From Priapulus caudatus (taxonomy: Eukaryota; Priapulida; Priapulimorpha; Priapulimorphida; Priapulidae): 36,283 nt of DNA. Numbering within the stretch: position 1 is the first letter of the stretch; every line of letters starts with the position of its first letter. A program made the position numbers and the translations under genes. Under the pieces are notes generated by a model. It ran no database searches, was not told the origin of the DNA, and saw nothing but the letters and a program-made list of their open reading frames with translations. The DNA is taken from assembly GCF_000485595.1 (NCBI RefSeq), contig NW_014577342.1:186180-222462 (forward strand), in the 5' to 3' direction. This document shows positions 20,700 through 31,004 of this stretch, piece by piece.

Positions 20700-21045
20700 A
20701 TTTCTCTTGTTTTACGCGGTTGTATTTTTCGAACGGTTTTATTTTTACAGTGAATCAATTAACTAGCTAGGATGTAACAAAATGAAGCCACTAATGGAAG
20801 CCATTTACATCTGTCATTTTAATGTGTCGACATATGCGTTGCATGAGCCATTATCTCACTTCAACCTACCCCCTAACCCACCTCAAAACTCTATCTATGG
20901 CTTTTAGACATCCTTGTGCACAGACTCGCCTGCCTCAAGAGTTATGTTTAGTCTGCTATCGTCTCTGCTCATGGGGCTGTCCCTTTATGTCGACCTGAAC
21001 GACAGTAGCGACTTTGCTCAGACAGTTTATTATAGAGAGCAAAAA
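20700..21045. other. No gene recognised
   Basis: Mixed-composition spacer between the CTGT and CACG/GA repeats. No motif-bearing frame is visible. Confidence 0.5.
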
Positions 21046-21049
21046 CAGC

Positions 21050-21229
21050 CTCGCACGCACGCACATGCACGCGAACACACACGCACACGCCCACCAACAC
21101 GCACCGCCGCGCCAAGCTGCATTGGGAGAGAAGGGGGAGGGAACAATGAGGCAGAAAAAAAAAAAAAAAAAAGGGGCAAGTCACGCAAGAGAAGGAGAGA
21201 GAGGGATAAGCGAGAAGAGAGAGAGAGAT

Positions 21230-21282
<53 letters not shown>

Positions 21283-21300
21283 AATAAAGAGAGAGCACCA
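21050..21300. repeat. CACG-rich, A18 and (GA)n low-complexity block
   Basis: CACGCACA-type sequence (21050-21108), an 18-base A run (21155-21172), then GA repeats with a clean core at about 21230-21275. The frames at 20969-21326 on both strands are artefacts. Confidence 0.95.
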
Positions 21301-21383
21301 CTGATCAGAGGCGTAGAAAAGAGCAAGAAAGGAACAGGTAGGTAAGCAGATTGAAATAACGAACGACCGACAAATCCACGGAT

Positions 21384-21512
21384 GAAGAGAGAGAGAGAAG
21401 AGAGATGAGCGAGGAGAGAGAGAGAGAGAGAGAGGAGAAGAGAGAGAGATAGAGAAGAGAGAGAGAGAGACGAGAGAGAGGGGGGGAAGGGAGAGAGGGA
21501 GAGAGAGAGATG
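21384..21512. repeat. (GA)n microsatellite
   Basis: Purine-only or nearly purine-only DNA with GAGA core and GGGGGGAAGGG interruption at about 21480. It is the inverse complement in composition of the CT tract at 21605-21675. Confidence 0.95.
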
Positions 21513-21604
21513 CCGCCGGTTGACTTTGTTATGTTACGGCGAAAGTGTGTGTGGCGCGAAAGGGTGCGTGGCTGTCGAAAATAATGTCCCCGACCCCCCC
21601 TCTC

Positions 21605-21607
21605 GTG

Positions 21608-21675
<68 letters not shown>
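21605..21675. repeat. (CT)n microsatellite
   Basis: A CT run of about 70 bases, nearly pure from 21622, after CCCCGACCCCCC. Confidence 0.97.
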
Positions 21676-21679
<4 letters not shown>

Positions 21680-22955
21680 ATTTACCTTTTCCTACATTGA
21701 ACTAACACGATTTTGCTTTTACCGCTCACTGTGTTTCCGCAGATTATCTCAGCGCGGGAGTGTTGTCGTTGGTACTTCATCATTTAGTTGCCTCTCGCGC
21801 CGTCCCAACACGTGAGAACGCTTCTCCAAATAGTTAATTACCCATAAGCAGCGGAATTTATTTACCGAAATGCTTCAAATAAGCTGCCCGCACGACGTCG
21901 ACTAATGAAAGTTTTCCATTCAAATTGATCGATTAATTAAGACGGCAGTTACGCAAGTGTCTTATTAACAAGCAATATATATAAGATTACCTGTTAAGCC
22001 CCCCCGTCAAAATGCTCGGCCGAGTATTTGGAGTCCGTGCGGCGCACATGTATGTGTGAGAATTTTCGCCAAGCTAACAGAAGAAATTCGTGAACAATGC
22101 GCTCTCATTAATAAAGCGTTTTGTTGCACACTTAACGAATCCTGAGTTGTTCACCGTGAACGAGCGCGTTTATTTTATTTGTTATGCGCTCAGAAATTAA
22201 TACAAATGACGATATGTACCGAGTCTGGCACGTGCCAGAGTGCAGTAAATTTACTTATTTCGAAATTTTAATAGTCGCATGCAATAGACCTTTGGAATTA
22301 CTCAACCTGCAGATTACGCTGTCGCAGAATAACACGCTTGTTGCATTTAAGCAGAAAGTCCCGAGAGAGGACAGTTGCAAAGACTCTAAACGCACAGTTA
22401 CATGAATCAAGCTGAGAAGTCAACTCGTTTAATTACTGCTTTAAGACACTGAAAGCGTCTAGTAGCTGCGTGGCATTTCTCAACGATTCTTCACATGCCT
22501 GCTCTCCTGTCTGCCTGCCATATACCGTTTATCTGAATGTATGTAGTTAGGCGCGTTTACCAAAATCAGGAGGAAGTGCATATCATGCGGATCTATTAGA
22601 CCATTAGTGTCTGAACAACATGTACATCGACGCACAGCAGTGGCTGCGCCAGTTTTTCGTCCATTGAGTTAATAAATGTATTTTTACCTGAAAACCTACT
22701 ATATTGCAGTGCGTGGAATCAACAAATACTTCTATGAATTCGATCATTTATTAATGTTTTTTATTAAATAATAAATTAGAAGACGAGATGGATCGCACGT
22801 CGATCTAGATCCTGAATGAATATAGTTTCATGGGTTAAGCGGCTGCTAAGTGATTCCAATTCTTTTGATAATCAGGCAAGCATTATTCAGATGATATACC
22901 TCTCGTGCAAAATAAGAAGTAATATTGTTAGTATAATGTTTTCGGCATGTTGTGC
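21680..22955. other. No gene recognised
   Basis: AT-rich single-copy-looking DNA. A 73-codon ATG-led frame at 22184-22405 (includes MYRVWHVPECSKFTYFEILI) and one at 22816-23043 that runs into the GGA repeat have no recognisable domain. No repeat array is visible. Confidence 0.5.
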
Positions 22956-22961
22956 CTTTGG

Positions 22962-23270
22962 AGGAGGAAGAGGAGGGGAGGAGGAGGAGGAGAATGAGGA
23001 AGAGGAGGAGGGGGAGAACGAAGGGGAAAGAAGATATGAATGAGGCGGCGAAAAAGGGAAGCTAAACCAACGGAAGAAGATAATTAATGATAATGGTGAA
23101 GAATAGATGAATAAGGAGCATAGGAAGGATGAGATGAAAATACAGGTGGATGGGTAGGAGAAGAAAAGGAAGAAGTGGGGAAGAGGCGGTGGTGGTGGAG
23201 GAGGAGGCGGATGAGGAGGAGGAGGAGGAGGAGGAGGAGGAGGAGGAAGAAGACGATGAGAAGAAAGGGT
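22962..23270. repeat. (GGA)n-rich polypurine block
   Basis: GGA/GAA trinucleotides with a clean GGA run at about 23200-23249 and purine-rich sequence around it. The antisense 214-codon frame (22887-23531) includes poly-proline from CCT repeats and is not a gene. Confidence 0.95.
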
Positions 23271-23317
23271 AGGAGAAGATAAAGAGTCAGATAAAAAGAT
23301 AGAAGTCTGTAGGGTGT

Positions 23318-23485
23318 GGTGGTGGTGGTGGTGCATGGTGGTTGGGTTGTTGTTGTTGTTGTTGATGATGTTGTTGTTGTTTTTGGTGATGGTGGTGGTG
23401 GTGGTGATGGTAGTGGTGGTGGTGGCGGTGGCGGTGGTGGTGCTGCTGCTGCTTCTGCTGCTGCTGCTGGTGGTGGTAATGATGA
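23318..23485. repeat. (GGT)n-(GTT)n-(GCT)n trinucleotide block
   Basis: GGT units (23318-23342), GTT units (23350-23385), GGT units with GGC variants (23385-23440), GCT units (23440-23469) and GGT again. Frames read as poly-Val, poly-Trp/Leu or poly-Gly/Ala, so they are uninformative. Confidence 0.95.
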
Positions 23486-23519
23486 TGGTGAAGATGAGGA
23501 GAAGGAGGAAGAGGAGATA

Positions 23520-23985
23520 AATTAGGTACAATCAGTTAGAAACAGAAAAAAGTTATGTGTAGAAACACATTAACGTAAATACTGCAAATCATGCAATATC
23601 ACAAAACGAGTATTTCTACCTAATCTAAGATTTTAGGTTGATGTCCATGACTGATTGCAGATTTATATCACATATATTTCCCGCAGCCAAGGATAGTACG
23701 TTATGTATGATTTTTATATTTGCGTGTTCGATTCGTCGAAAATCCTCTGGGAAATCTTTCCGAGACAGAACTATGAAACGTCCAGATAATCATAACCCCG
23801 AGAAAGATTGCAAGATTTCCTGATTTTCTGTAGCTTAGGATTTGCCACATGACTACCTTGTATCGACGATATATATACGTACAATCAGAAAATTCAGTGT
23901 TCCGCTAAACGATATTCGCGATCGGGCAGCTTGGCGATATTTCATACACCGATCTTCTCGCGATAGCAAAAAATACAAATAATTA
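23520..23985. other. No gene recognised
   Basis: AT-rich spacer. The 61-codon frame at 23638-23823 is unrecognised. Confidence 0.5.
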
Positions 23986-23987
23986 AT

Positions 23988-25400
23988 ACTAGCTGCGGGT
24001 ACCCGCTGCGCTGGGTAAAATCGTTCTACTAATTCATACTACTAATAATTGGACACAATAGGAACATTGGGTAAAAATCGACAATATAACATTGCACACA
24101 ATATCAATATTTAGAAATCAGGTAATAAGATAATAGCATGGGAAAACTGTTAACGTATGACAGTTTATATGACAGCAGAACTCCAACTTAGAACCCCTGG
24201 AACATAATAGTAGTTAATATGTCAGCAAATGAGGAAAAAGTTATTATAACAGATGTACGAATGGGTGCAGTTTCATTTGAAGAACCTCTTGATAAACAAT
24301 GGTTGGCGTGATTCAAGATGTGGTGGACATATGTAGAGATTGCTGGCGTCTCGACACTGTGAGCTCACACGCTTACAGCCTACCATTGTCAGCTTCGTAG
24401 ATGAATAAGACGAAATTGAGTACATAGTATAGATAGAGACAGGCCAGCGAAGTGCGGGCTCGCTGATCTCATTGATATTGTGTAGCGAAGCGGGGCGCGC
24501 AACCACATGCACATTGAAATGAAGGAATTTTTCTACTGCAATCAGAAAAGCCGATAGCATTCGAATGCGTTACAATGGATTGTGGAAAATCGTAGCATGA
24601 ACTAAAAAAAGTTCGATAGATATAGTATACAGACAGGGCCCAGCGAGCGGGAAAATTTGTAAATTACAAAAGAATGTTTACTCACTTTGGACAGCGTCTT
24701 TATGCGATTGATGTTATGAGCAATCGTAACTCTCAAACTATATAATACTCATTTACTAACGTATCATGTGAATCTCTAAAATATTACAAAATCAGTTAAT
24801 CATATAATAAGCAGTGGTAAAAACGCGTTACGCCTATGACATTATATGACAGCACAACCCAACGTAGAACCCCTGGAACATATAGTAGTAATATGGTGCT
24901 AAATTAAGAAAAAGTTATAGTAACAGCATGTACAGGAATGGTTGCCACTCTCATTCTCAAAGCTCGTTGATAAACACAAGCAGTACTTAACCACAGCCAC
25001 TTGAAGCGTTTCAACTGTAAACACGTACATGCCACCGCCCAGTTGCGCGCCACACTGCACATAAATACTAGCCTGCGTTTGCGCTGTTTTTCAGTAACCC
25101 GTTTCGCGTTTCACAAATACCCAGCAGCCGATGAGATACGCGAAATCGATTTTTCTCTCTTGCTGGGCAGCACTGTACAGTCAGTGCTGACTATGTGTGA
25201 AGATTGACGCAATGAGGGTTTTTCACGGATTTTTCGGTGAGTTTGACGGTTTTTTTCGGCTAGGAACACTCCCCGGGTATAAGAGATGGGGCTGTGAAAA
25301 TTGCATCCAGATCGCTTGGGCGGTTTGGCCGCCTATAGGGAAGATACATAGATAGATAGATACATACATACGAACTCAAATATATATTAGATAAATAGGT
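23988..25400 (+). mobile_element. Old interspersed repeat with GATA/CATA tail, possibly RTE-like LINE or SINE remnants
   Basis: It begins ACTAGCTGCGGGTACCCGCT followed by GCGCTGGGTAAAA. It ends with a segment reading TGAAAATTGCATCCAGATCG, then GGCGGTTT, TATAGGGAAGATACATAG, GATA and CATA repeats and an AT-rich end near 25400. This head-and-tail layout resembles widespread retroposon tails in invertebrates, and RTE-clade assignment is a guess. Inside, 24105-24260 and 24770-24950 are diverged direct copies: both contain TAGAACCCCTGGAACATA and AAAAAGTTAT.GTAACAG-like sequence. CCAGCGA..GCGGG motifs also recur at about 24440 and 24640, so at least two partial copies are nested or joined. Open frames at 24273-24560 (minus) and 25001-25207 (plus) show no domain. 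Confidence 0.55.
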
Positions 25401-25617
25401 TTAATGAGAAAAGGGGGTTCTCTCTCTCTAGACACCAAGCGTTTACTGCCACCCACTCATTTTCTCATTATTGTGCGACGCCATTTTCTTTTCATGTCGT
25501 GATCTGTCATTCTCACATCTTCATATCTTTTCTCTACGTCATTGCATGGTATCTCTGGCTTCGTTATCACCACACTTCTGACGCCCTTAATGCTGATCCG
25601 CCCCATATCCAAAGGTG

Positions 25618-25736
25618 TGCCTGTCCGTCCGTCCGTCCGTCCTTCCGTCCGTTCGTCCGTCCGTCCGTCCGTCCGTCCGTCCGTCCGTCCGCCCGTCCGT
25701 CCGTTTGTCCGTCTGTCCGTCTGTCCGTCTGTCGTC
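25618..25736. repeat. (GTCC)n microsatellite
   Basis: About 29 CGTC units, nearly pure at 25635-25705, then CTGT/CCGT variants. Ser/Val/Arg/Pro frames over it are artefacts. Confidence 0.97.
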
Positions 25737-25744
25737 CATCTATC

Positions 25745-26245
25745 TACGAGAACGGTCGTTCGGCAGTCAGTTCGCCTGGGGGTGTTGTTACAATCTTACC
25801 CGTACTTTGTTCTCATCCGACCAACAGGCTGAGTCATAATAGATTCACACTAACGCAATAAGATGTGACAATGCCTTGAGAGAATTATAAAACGAGAGAT
25901 TAACAAAGTATTATATTTTGTGTTTTTATAGTCTTATATTTGCGTACTACTGTCTGTGCAGCATTGATAATTTGAAATACATTCACGAATTTGATTTAGA
26001 GAGTTACAGAACGATATAATCACGCGGTTTTATTTTAAATCCACGCAGCGTTGCATAAATAATACCCCCATAAGTGTTGTTTGGCATGAATAATATAATA
26101 TTCAATTTATATTCAATCACATCTAAGGTGCGTATACCAACACGCGTCCGCATTTCATCGTCCTGGTAACGTAATAAAAGCGAAATCTCCGCGGGGATTT
26201 TCCATCGTGATGAAGGACCATGGGTGATCACACAGACGTGATTCC
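25745..26245. other. No gene recognised
   Basis: AT-rich sequence between the GTCC tract and the CpG-rich block. A 75-codon minus-strand frame at 26004-26231 is unrecognised. Confidence 0.5.
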
Positions 26246-26249
26246 ACCG

Positions 26250-26737
26250 CGGTGCGTCTAATGCACCTGATTAGCCGAGCAACGGTATTCCCCGACACAA
26301 ACCCTTCTCCCACCAAAGACGCGCGCGATACGCAATCTCACCATCTCGCGCGAGCAGGGCATCGGAGGCGAGTAACGCCCGCGCACGGCGCATGCGTCGA
26401 CGCGGTGACGCTCGCAGCGCCCCCGTCTCTCGCCCCGTCAGCGGGTAGCTTTTCAGCGCGCACGAATATTACGCTGACACATGCAAGCGGGCGCTGCCCA
26501 CATCTATACAGCCTCTCCCAGCATCAGTGGCGTCGGCATAGTAATCAGCGGGTCTTTAGACGCAGCGGCTGGCTACGCGTAACGCTGCGATCGGTAAGCA
26601 GCGAGTTTTTCACCCTTAGCGACGCTCTGCATAGAAGCCATCGCTATACGTGTGTGTGTGTGTGTGTGTGTGTGTGCGGGAACGGCGATTGCCTCTGTGC
26701 TTATTGTGGTGGAGATGAAGAGGCGAAGCATCAGCCG
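26250..26737 (+). promoter_or_regulatory. CpG-rich block ending in a strong splice donor
   Basis: GC content and CpG density rise abruptly here (many CGCG, GCGC and CGCAC words) compared with the AT-rich DNA to the left, as in a promoter-proximal island. A half NRF-1-like GCGCATGCGTC lies at about 26388. Near the right edge an ATG at 26715 reads MKRRSIS and runs straight into CCG|GTGAGT at 26738, an excellent donor. So this may be an untranslated or short coding first exon. A GT microsatellite (26650-26676) sits inside it. The 170-codon frame covering the block has no domain and probably reflects GC richness. Confidence 0.4.
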
Positions 26738-26808
26738 GTGAGTATTCATCTTTACTTGCCGTGAGCAATCGCGCTCGTGCCCACTCACTCTCTCTCTCTC
26801 CTAATCTG

Positions 26809-26816
26809 TATAAAAA
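26809..26816 (+). promoter_or_regulatory. TATA box candidate
   Basis: TATAAAAA follows a CT-rich stretch and precedes GC-rich DNA. A start site would be expected about 30 bases downstream, near 26840. It lies on the same strand as the donor-terminated ATG at 28036. No transcript evidence is available. Confidence 0.4.
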
Positions 26817-27029
26817 CTGGCGGAGACCCGCGCGACGAGGTCTAATACGCGATTTCGAAAACACTGGGGTGCGGTTTTCGCTTCGTGATTGTTCCCCGAA
26901 GTCATCAAACAAGCAATCGACGTGGAAAATTGCTTTTTAGCCGTAATTCAGCCCGCCAACCGCATCACCTGTCGCTGTCAGCATTTCGCGGCTAACGGCT
27001 AATCCGCGCACGACTTCTATTACGGCCAG

Positions 27030-27062
27030 CAGCAGCAGCAGCAGCAGCGAGAGAGAGAGAGA
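27030..27062. repeat. (CAG)n and (GA)n short tract
   Basis: Seven CAG units followed by a GA run, within the presumed 5' leader. Confidence 0.93.
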
Positions 27063-27244
27063 TCAGAGGCCGCGCCACGCTCTCACCTGTGCGCGGTGAA
27101 CCTGGCAGGCGCGCGGCCGAGTGCGCAGCGCACGAGCGCAGCGTCAGTTTCACGCTGACTCTCGCAGCAGACGAAGGCTTTCTGTTTGCGCGGCTCGCAC
27201 GCACACGACCAAGGCAGCGCGAGTTATACAGCAGTAGAGGCAAG

Positions 27245-27298
27245 AGCAAGAGCACCAGTAACAGCAGCAGCAGCAACAACAACAACAATAACAACAAT

Positions 27299-27329
<31 letters not shown>

Positions 27330-27415
27330 GCAGCAGCAGGCGCGGCGGCAACAGCAACAGCAGCAACAGCAGGGGAAGAAGCAGTGACAGCCGCAAGAGC
27401 AACAACAGCAGTAAG
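27245..27415 (+). repeat. CAG/CAA trinucleotide tract
   Basis: Interrupted AGC/AAC repeats, with a long AAC run at 27272-27328 and mixed CAG/CAA on either side. The Gln frame is closed by TAA nearby, whereas Asn/Ser and Thr/Ala frames are open, so a coding poly-Gln is unlikely. The tract ends at CAGCA|GTAAGG (27412), a usable splice donor, which suggests it lies in a transcribed leader. Confidence 0.93.
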
Positions 27416-27616
27416 GAGCGATCATCTATCTGGACCTTTTATCGACGGCACACACTCGTTGTCTCTCTCCATCTCTCTCGCTTTTCGCATCTCTCTTTCG
27501 CGCGCCAGTCTCTCTCTCTCTCTCTCCTGTTCTCCTCTTCTCATTCTCTCTCTTGTTCTCCTTCTCTTCTCACACTCTCTCTTTCTCGCGCGCGTTCGCA
27601 TTTTACTTCATTGCAG

Positions 27617-28060
27617 CGCTGCAGGATTGCGATGCGATCTTGCACGCTCGACAGGCTGACTACCGCAGCACAGTGCGCATACAGGCGTTGACGCTCTCAT
27701 ACGTACGTACGCCCGGCGCACAGCCGCTCGAAATGATCGCAAGAAGAGAAGAAGCGCTATGTGAACTGTGTTGATTCAGCGCGTTTACGAAGCTTTCAAC
27801 GAGGCGTTATAGGTACACTCAGCCGCGTGAAGGCGAATATATTTGCAGACCTGCTCGACCGCAGAAGGACCTATTGTATGCATGACGGGTCGCTAGCGGC
27901 CGTTCGAGCGCTACAGAGGACACTTGCCTGCCGTTTCTAGCACTGTCGTCGTCGATATAGCTACGTTATAACGTGGTTGTTGTAATTTGACACAAAGTAC
28001 ACTCGCGTGCGAGGAAAGCCATACTTCAGTTTACAATGCGTGCATCTCTTGCAGAAATAG
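27617..28060 (+). CDS. Candidate first coding exon (mostly leader) of an unidentified gene
   Basis: A long CT-rich tract (27470-27600) leads to TTTTACTTCATTGCAG at 27601-27616, a textbook acceptor. The exon would then run to 28060, where AAATAG|GTAAGT is a strong donor. Near its end ATG at 28036 opens MRASLAEI, eight codons plus one base, before the donor at 28061. The rest would be 5' untranslated. Upstream partners could be the donor at 26738 or that at 27412, and the TATA box at 26809. Downstream exons are not recognisable in the window, so the product is unknown. The pairing of acceptor, start and donor is inferred from motifs only. Confidence 0.35.
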
Positions 28061-28075
28061 GTAAGTGTGAATAAT

Positions 28076-28150
28076 TATATATGCATACATACATACATGC
28101 ATATATATATATATATGCATACATACATACATGCATATATATATATATCA
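28076..28150. repeat. Two copies of a 35-bp AT-rich unit (ATGCATACATACATACATGC)
   Basis: ATGCATACATACATACATGCAT followed by TA repeats occurs twice in tandem, just inside the presumed intron after the donor at 28061. Each unit is itself near-palindromic at its ends. Confidence 0.93.
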
Positions 28151-28907
28151 GAGTAATGGATGATGTTTTCACGGGTCCATTTCGCGATCAATATTGGTAT
28201 TTCGCGCATTTTCGAAATGTGTCATCAAAATTATCCATCTCGTAGATAATACTTACTCTCAGCGCTACACTGCGGCAATGTATATTTTTTACAAGTCAGT
28301 AGGAAATCGAATAATGCTAACGACGTCAGGTTTCACAAACAAGGTGCTGTCTGCAAGGCGGACGTGGATGCGCGCTAGGCGCTCGACAGATGTCAAAATG
28401 GGCACACGTGTGTGCACCGAGTACAGCTTTGTTCTTAAATCACATTCAATTGTTTCACGAAGACAATTGTGAAACGTAGCGGGGAAACGTTAATATTTAA
28501 CTGCGTAGTTTAATGGTACTCCATGTTGAACATATATCACAAAAACGCCACGCTTCGACAGGAAACAATATGCGTTTCCCGTTTTGGGTTTGTCAATGAA
28601 AATTCCAAAGGTTAAATAAAAGCTGAAAACGTCAATTGTGAAGTTGAACACCCGGCTAAAGTAGGACGTAAGATATTCAAAATACCATTTAATGAGCTTT
28701 CACTATCGCAGTGATATTAGGAAGCGCAGAAAACCGGACCGGAAATTGCTCGACGATTGCTGTAAAATATTGCTCTCTCTCTGCGGATTGTAGGCGTGCG
28801 CCGTGTGAGAGCGTCTACTTTCGCCATGTCTCTCATGTGCCATTGCATTCATTCACATCACTCGTAGCTTCGCTCGCTCGTTAACCAGTTTGCATCATAT
28901 CGCTAGC
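28151..28907. other. No gene recognised
   Basis: AT-rich to mixed DNA, presumably intronic if the model at 28060 is right. The frame at 28194-28472 has no domain. A GTTTCAC/GTGAAAC hairpin lies at about 28454-28475. Confidence 0.5.
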
Positions 28908-28914
28908 ATGTAAG

Positions 28915-28958
28915 CAGGAGTAAGATAATATAGGATATCCTATATTATCTTACTCCTG
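28915..28958. mobile_element. 44-bp perfect palindromic mini-element flanked by 7-bp duplication
   Basis: The element reads CAGGAGTAAGATAATA, then TAGGAT, then the exact reverse complement of that half, centred at 28936/28937. ATGTAAG lies immediately on both sides (28908-28914 and 28959-28965), as expected of a target-site duplication. Its outer sequence CAGGAGTAAGATAATA matches the ends of the 40-bp element at 34336-34375 with two differences. Confidence 0.75.
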
Positions 28959-28980
28959 ATGTAAGCATAACACCAACAAC

Positions 28981-29160
28981 ATGCGCGCGCGCGTGTGCGT
29001 ATGTGTGCACGCGTGTGCGTGTACATGTGAGTGCACGCGCGTGTGTGTGCATGTGTGTGCACGCGCGTGTGTGTACATATGTGGTGTGCGCGCGTGTGCG
29101 TGTACGTGTGTGTGCACGCATGTGCGCGCACGATGGTGCGTGTGTGCGTGCGTGTACGAG
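28981..29160. repeat. GTGTGCGC-type microsatellite
   Basis: Alternating purine/pyrimidine sequence rich in GTGTGC and CGCGCG with ACATGT interruptions, a strong Z-DNA candidate. Cys/Val/Arg frames at 28940-29288 on both strands are artefacts. Confidence 0.95.
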
Positions 29161-29294
29161 CGGATACACTTTATTTCACATCGAGAACTTTGGCTATAGC
29201 CTTGCTCGTTTCGTGGCGTATGGATTTTGCCGGTTCCCGGTGGCAACGTGTTAGTGAAACAGCGCAGTTCAGCTCGTCTCTGCCTCATTCAGAC

Positions 29295-29322
29295 ATGGCG
29301 GCGGCGCTGCTGCGCATGCGCC
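29295..29322. promoter_or_regulatory. YY1-like and NRF-1-like sites
   Basis: ATGGCGGCGGCG at 29295 resembles a YY1 core (ATGGCGGC), and TGCGCATGCGCC at 29311-29322 matches the NRF-1 consensus YGCGCAYGCGCR except at the last base. Such pairs are typical of CpG promoters in animals. The ATG here also opens a 19-codon frame (MAAALLRMRRLRNPQLRSD) that ends at TAA. Confidence 0.45.
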
Positions 29323-29592
29323 GACTGAGAAATCCCCAGCTTCGCTCTGATTAAAACGCATATGTCACTCGCGACACGGCGAACGTTGACAGCTTTCCTC
29401 GTCACACTAGATGCCGCGAGAAAGATTAAATGGCGGGAATAACATTTTCGAATACGGGCGGCTTTTAGACGCGACGTGCACGCGCATGAAAACCGCATAA
29501 ATGCCAACGCTCGTCACATGCAGAAAATTGCGCGTAATATTGTCCATGGGAAGCCAATATTAATGCGATTAGAATGAGAGTGGATGACGACG

Positions 29593-29635
29593 CACGTGAG
29601 GACTTCTATGTATTAGAGCTAGATGCTGACTCAGC
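29593..29635. promoter_or_regulatory. E-box and Maf-recognition-like element
   Basis: CACGTG at 29593-29598 is a perfect E-box. TGCTGACTCAGC at 29624-29635 matches 12 of 13 bases of the T-type Maf recognition element, which contains the AP-1 core TGACTCA. The functional meaning is inferred. Confidence 0.4.
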
Positions 29636-30033
29636 TACTGACAAGGGGGGCTGCGTTTACGTATAGTGGTAGCGAGCGTAGTGCATATAACACCTATACG
29701 CGTTCATTACTGTCGTTAAAATTATTAAGTACGCTTGCGAGGAAAGCTGATCTATAATGCATCGGACTGTTCGCCTTCAATTACTGTACGTGTCCGCGAA
29801 AGCCGTGCGGCTGCGCGCGTATTTATGCATGCCTACCAATGTGTTTATGCATTATCGATGGAATAAGGCATTTAATCACGACGTTTACGCGTCGTTTCCG
29901 TGCATTTCACAGCACTGCGGGGCTGAAAAGCCGCCTTCAGTTTCGCCGTATAATGGATATGCACGTTGTTGCGTCTCGTGATTGTTCAATTAAAATCAGA
30001 TCCGTCAGTTACATACATATTCTAGCCGTATAG

Positions 30034-30579
30034 GTCTCACAATTGTGCGATGAATGGTTCAAGTATAAGATATATAGAGCGAATGTTCGCCGATGGAGCG
30101 AAGTCATGGCGATTTCGTCTCTCTTCCGGGGCACGTATAGTTCGAATTGGTCGAAGTGCGTGGAACATTGGGAAATGTCGGACAATTTTCTTAAACTGTG
30201 CCGGCTCGCTTCTCACGCTCCTGCTCTCATGCGCATGCGCAAGTCTGCGCGGGGCAGAATGCCAGCTTCATTTCATTGCCCGCCTCTATCATCGATGGCT
30301 GGCGGTCAGACTGGACCTGTCGTCGCGTACTCGCACGTGTTCTACTTTCTTCCCGACACGAGCGCGCATACCATCACGCCGTGTGGCATGTGCTTTTGTT
30401 TAGCAGCGTTTAAAGGAAAACAAACCAAATATACTACCCGGCCGTTTGCCACTGCAAGCGCGTGGGAGTCGATCGTTATTATTATACACTCGGGCCAGCT
30501 AAATAAATCACATCGCCCGCTAGCGGCAGAACGCCGCGACACCGATCCTGATGACGGTGATGTGGGCAGGCATGCGTGA
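30034..30579 (+). other. Longest non-repetitive open frame (182 codons), unidentified
   Basis: Open from after TAG at 30031-30033 to TGA at 30577-30579. The first ATG is at 30104 (MAISSLFRGTYSSNWSKCVE). The composition is mixed and shows no signal peptide, transmembrane run or known motif. Two other plus frames overlap it at 30050-30413 and a minus frame at 30342-30584, as happens in GC-rich DNA. A perfect NRF-1 palindrome lies inside it. I judge it more likely promoter/leader DNA than a gene. Confidence 0.2.
30230..30241. promoter_or_regulatory. Perfect NRF-1 palindrome
   Basis: TGCGCATGCGCA is the ideal NRF-1 binding palindrome. A second near-consensus copy lies at 29311. Together they mark 29.3-30.3 kb as promoter-like. 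Confidence 0.5.
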
Positions 30580-30711
30580 AACAACTCTATCCCGCATCAC
30601 ATCTACGTTTACCTTTATCTCTACATCCCAAGTTAAATGTAGAAAGTATGTGCTGGTACCGACATGTTTATTGCATGGGTCGAGTAGAAGTCGATGATTC
30701 GCCTATATAAT

Positions 30712-30880
30712 GTGTGCGTGTGTGTGCGTGTGTGCGTGTGCATGTGCGTGTGTGCGTGTGTGTGTGTGTGCGTGTGTGCGTGTGTGCGTGTTTGCGTGTA
30801 TGTGCGTGTGTGTGCGCGCGCGTGCGTGTGCGTGTGCGTGCGCGTGCGCGTGTGTGTGTGAGTGTGTGTGCATGTGCGCG
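30712..30880. repeat. GTGTGC microsatellite
   Basis: GTGTGCGTGT units with CGCGCG in the middle (about 30817) and AGTGTGTG near the right end. His/Thr and Cys/Val frames over it are artefacts. Confidence 0.96.
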
Positions 30881-30904
30881 TGCAATTAACGACTGTATTT
30901 CTCG

Positions 30905-30918
30905 TTCTCTCTCTCTCT

Positions 30919-30949
<31 letters not shown>

Positions 30950-31003
30950 CGTGCGTGTGCATGCGTGCGTGCGTGCGTGTGTGCGCGCGTGCGTGCGTGT
31001 GTA
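30905..31003. repeat. (CT)n-(TA)n-(GTGC)n microsatellite
   Basis: CT run 30906-30921, TA run 30922-30949, then GTGCGTGC units to about 31000. Confidence 0.95.
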
Positions 31004-31004
31004 T

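Noticed and set aside
22887-23531. 214-codon minus-strand frame with poly-proline
   Set aside because: It is antisense of the GGA/GGT trinucleotide blocks.
27089-27691. 200-codon frame with poly-Asn/Ser resembling a transcription factor low-complexity region
   Set aside because: It starts at GTG rather than ATG, and another frame over the same DNA reads poly-Thr/Ala. The tract is better explained as a trinucleotide repeat in a leader.
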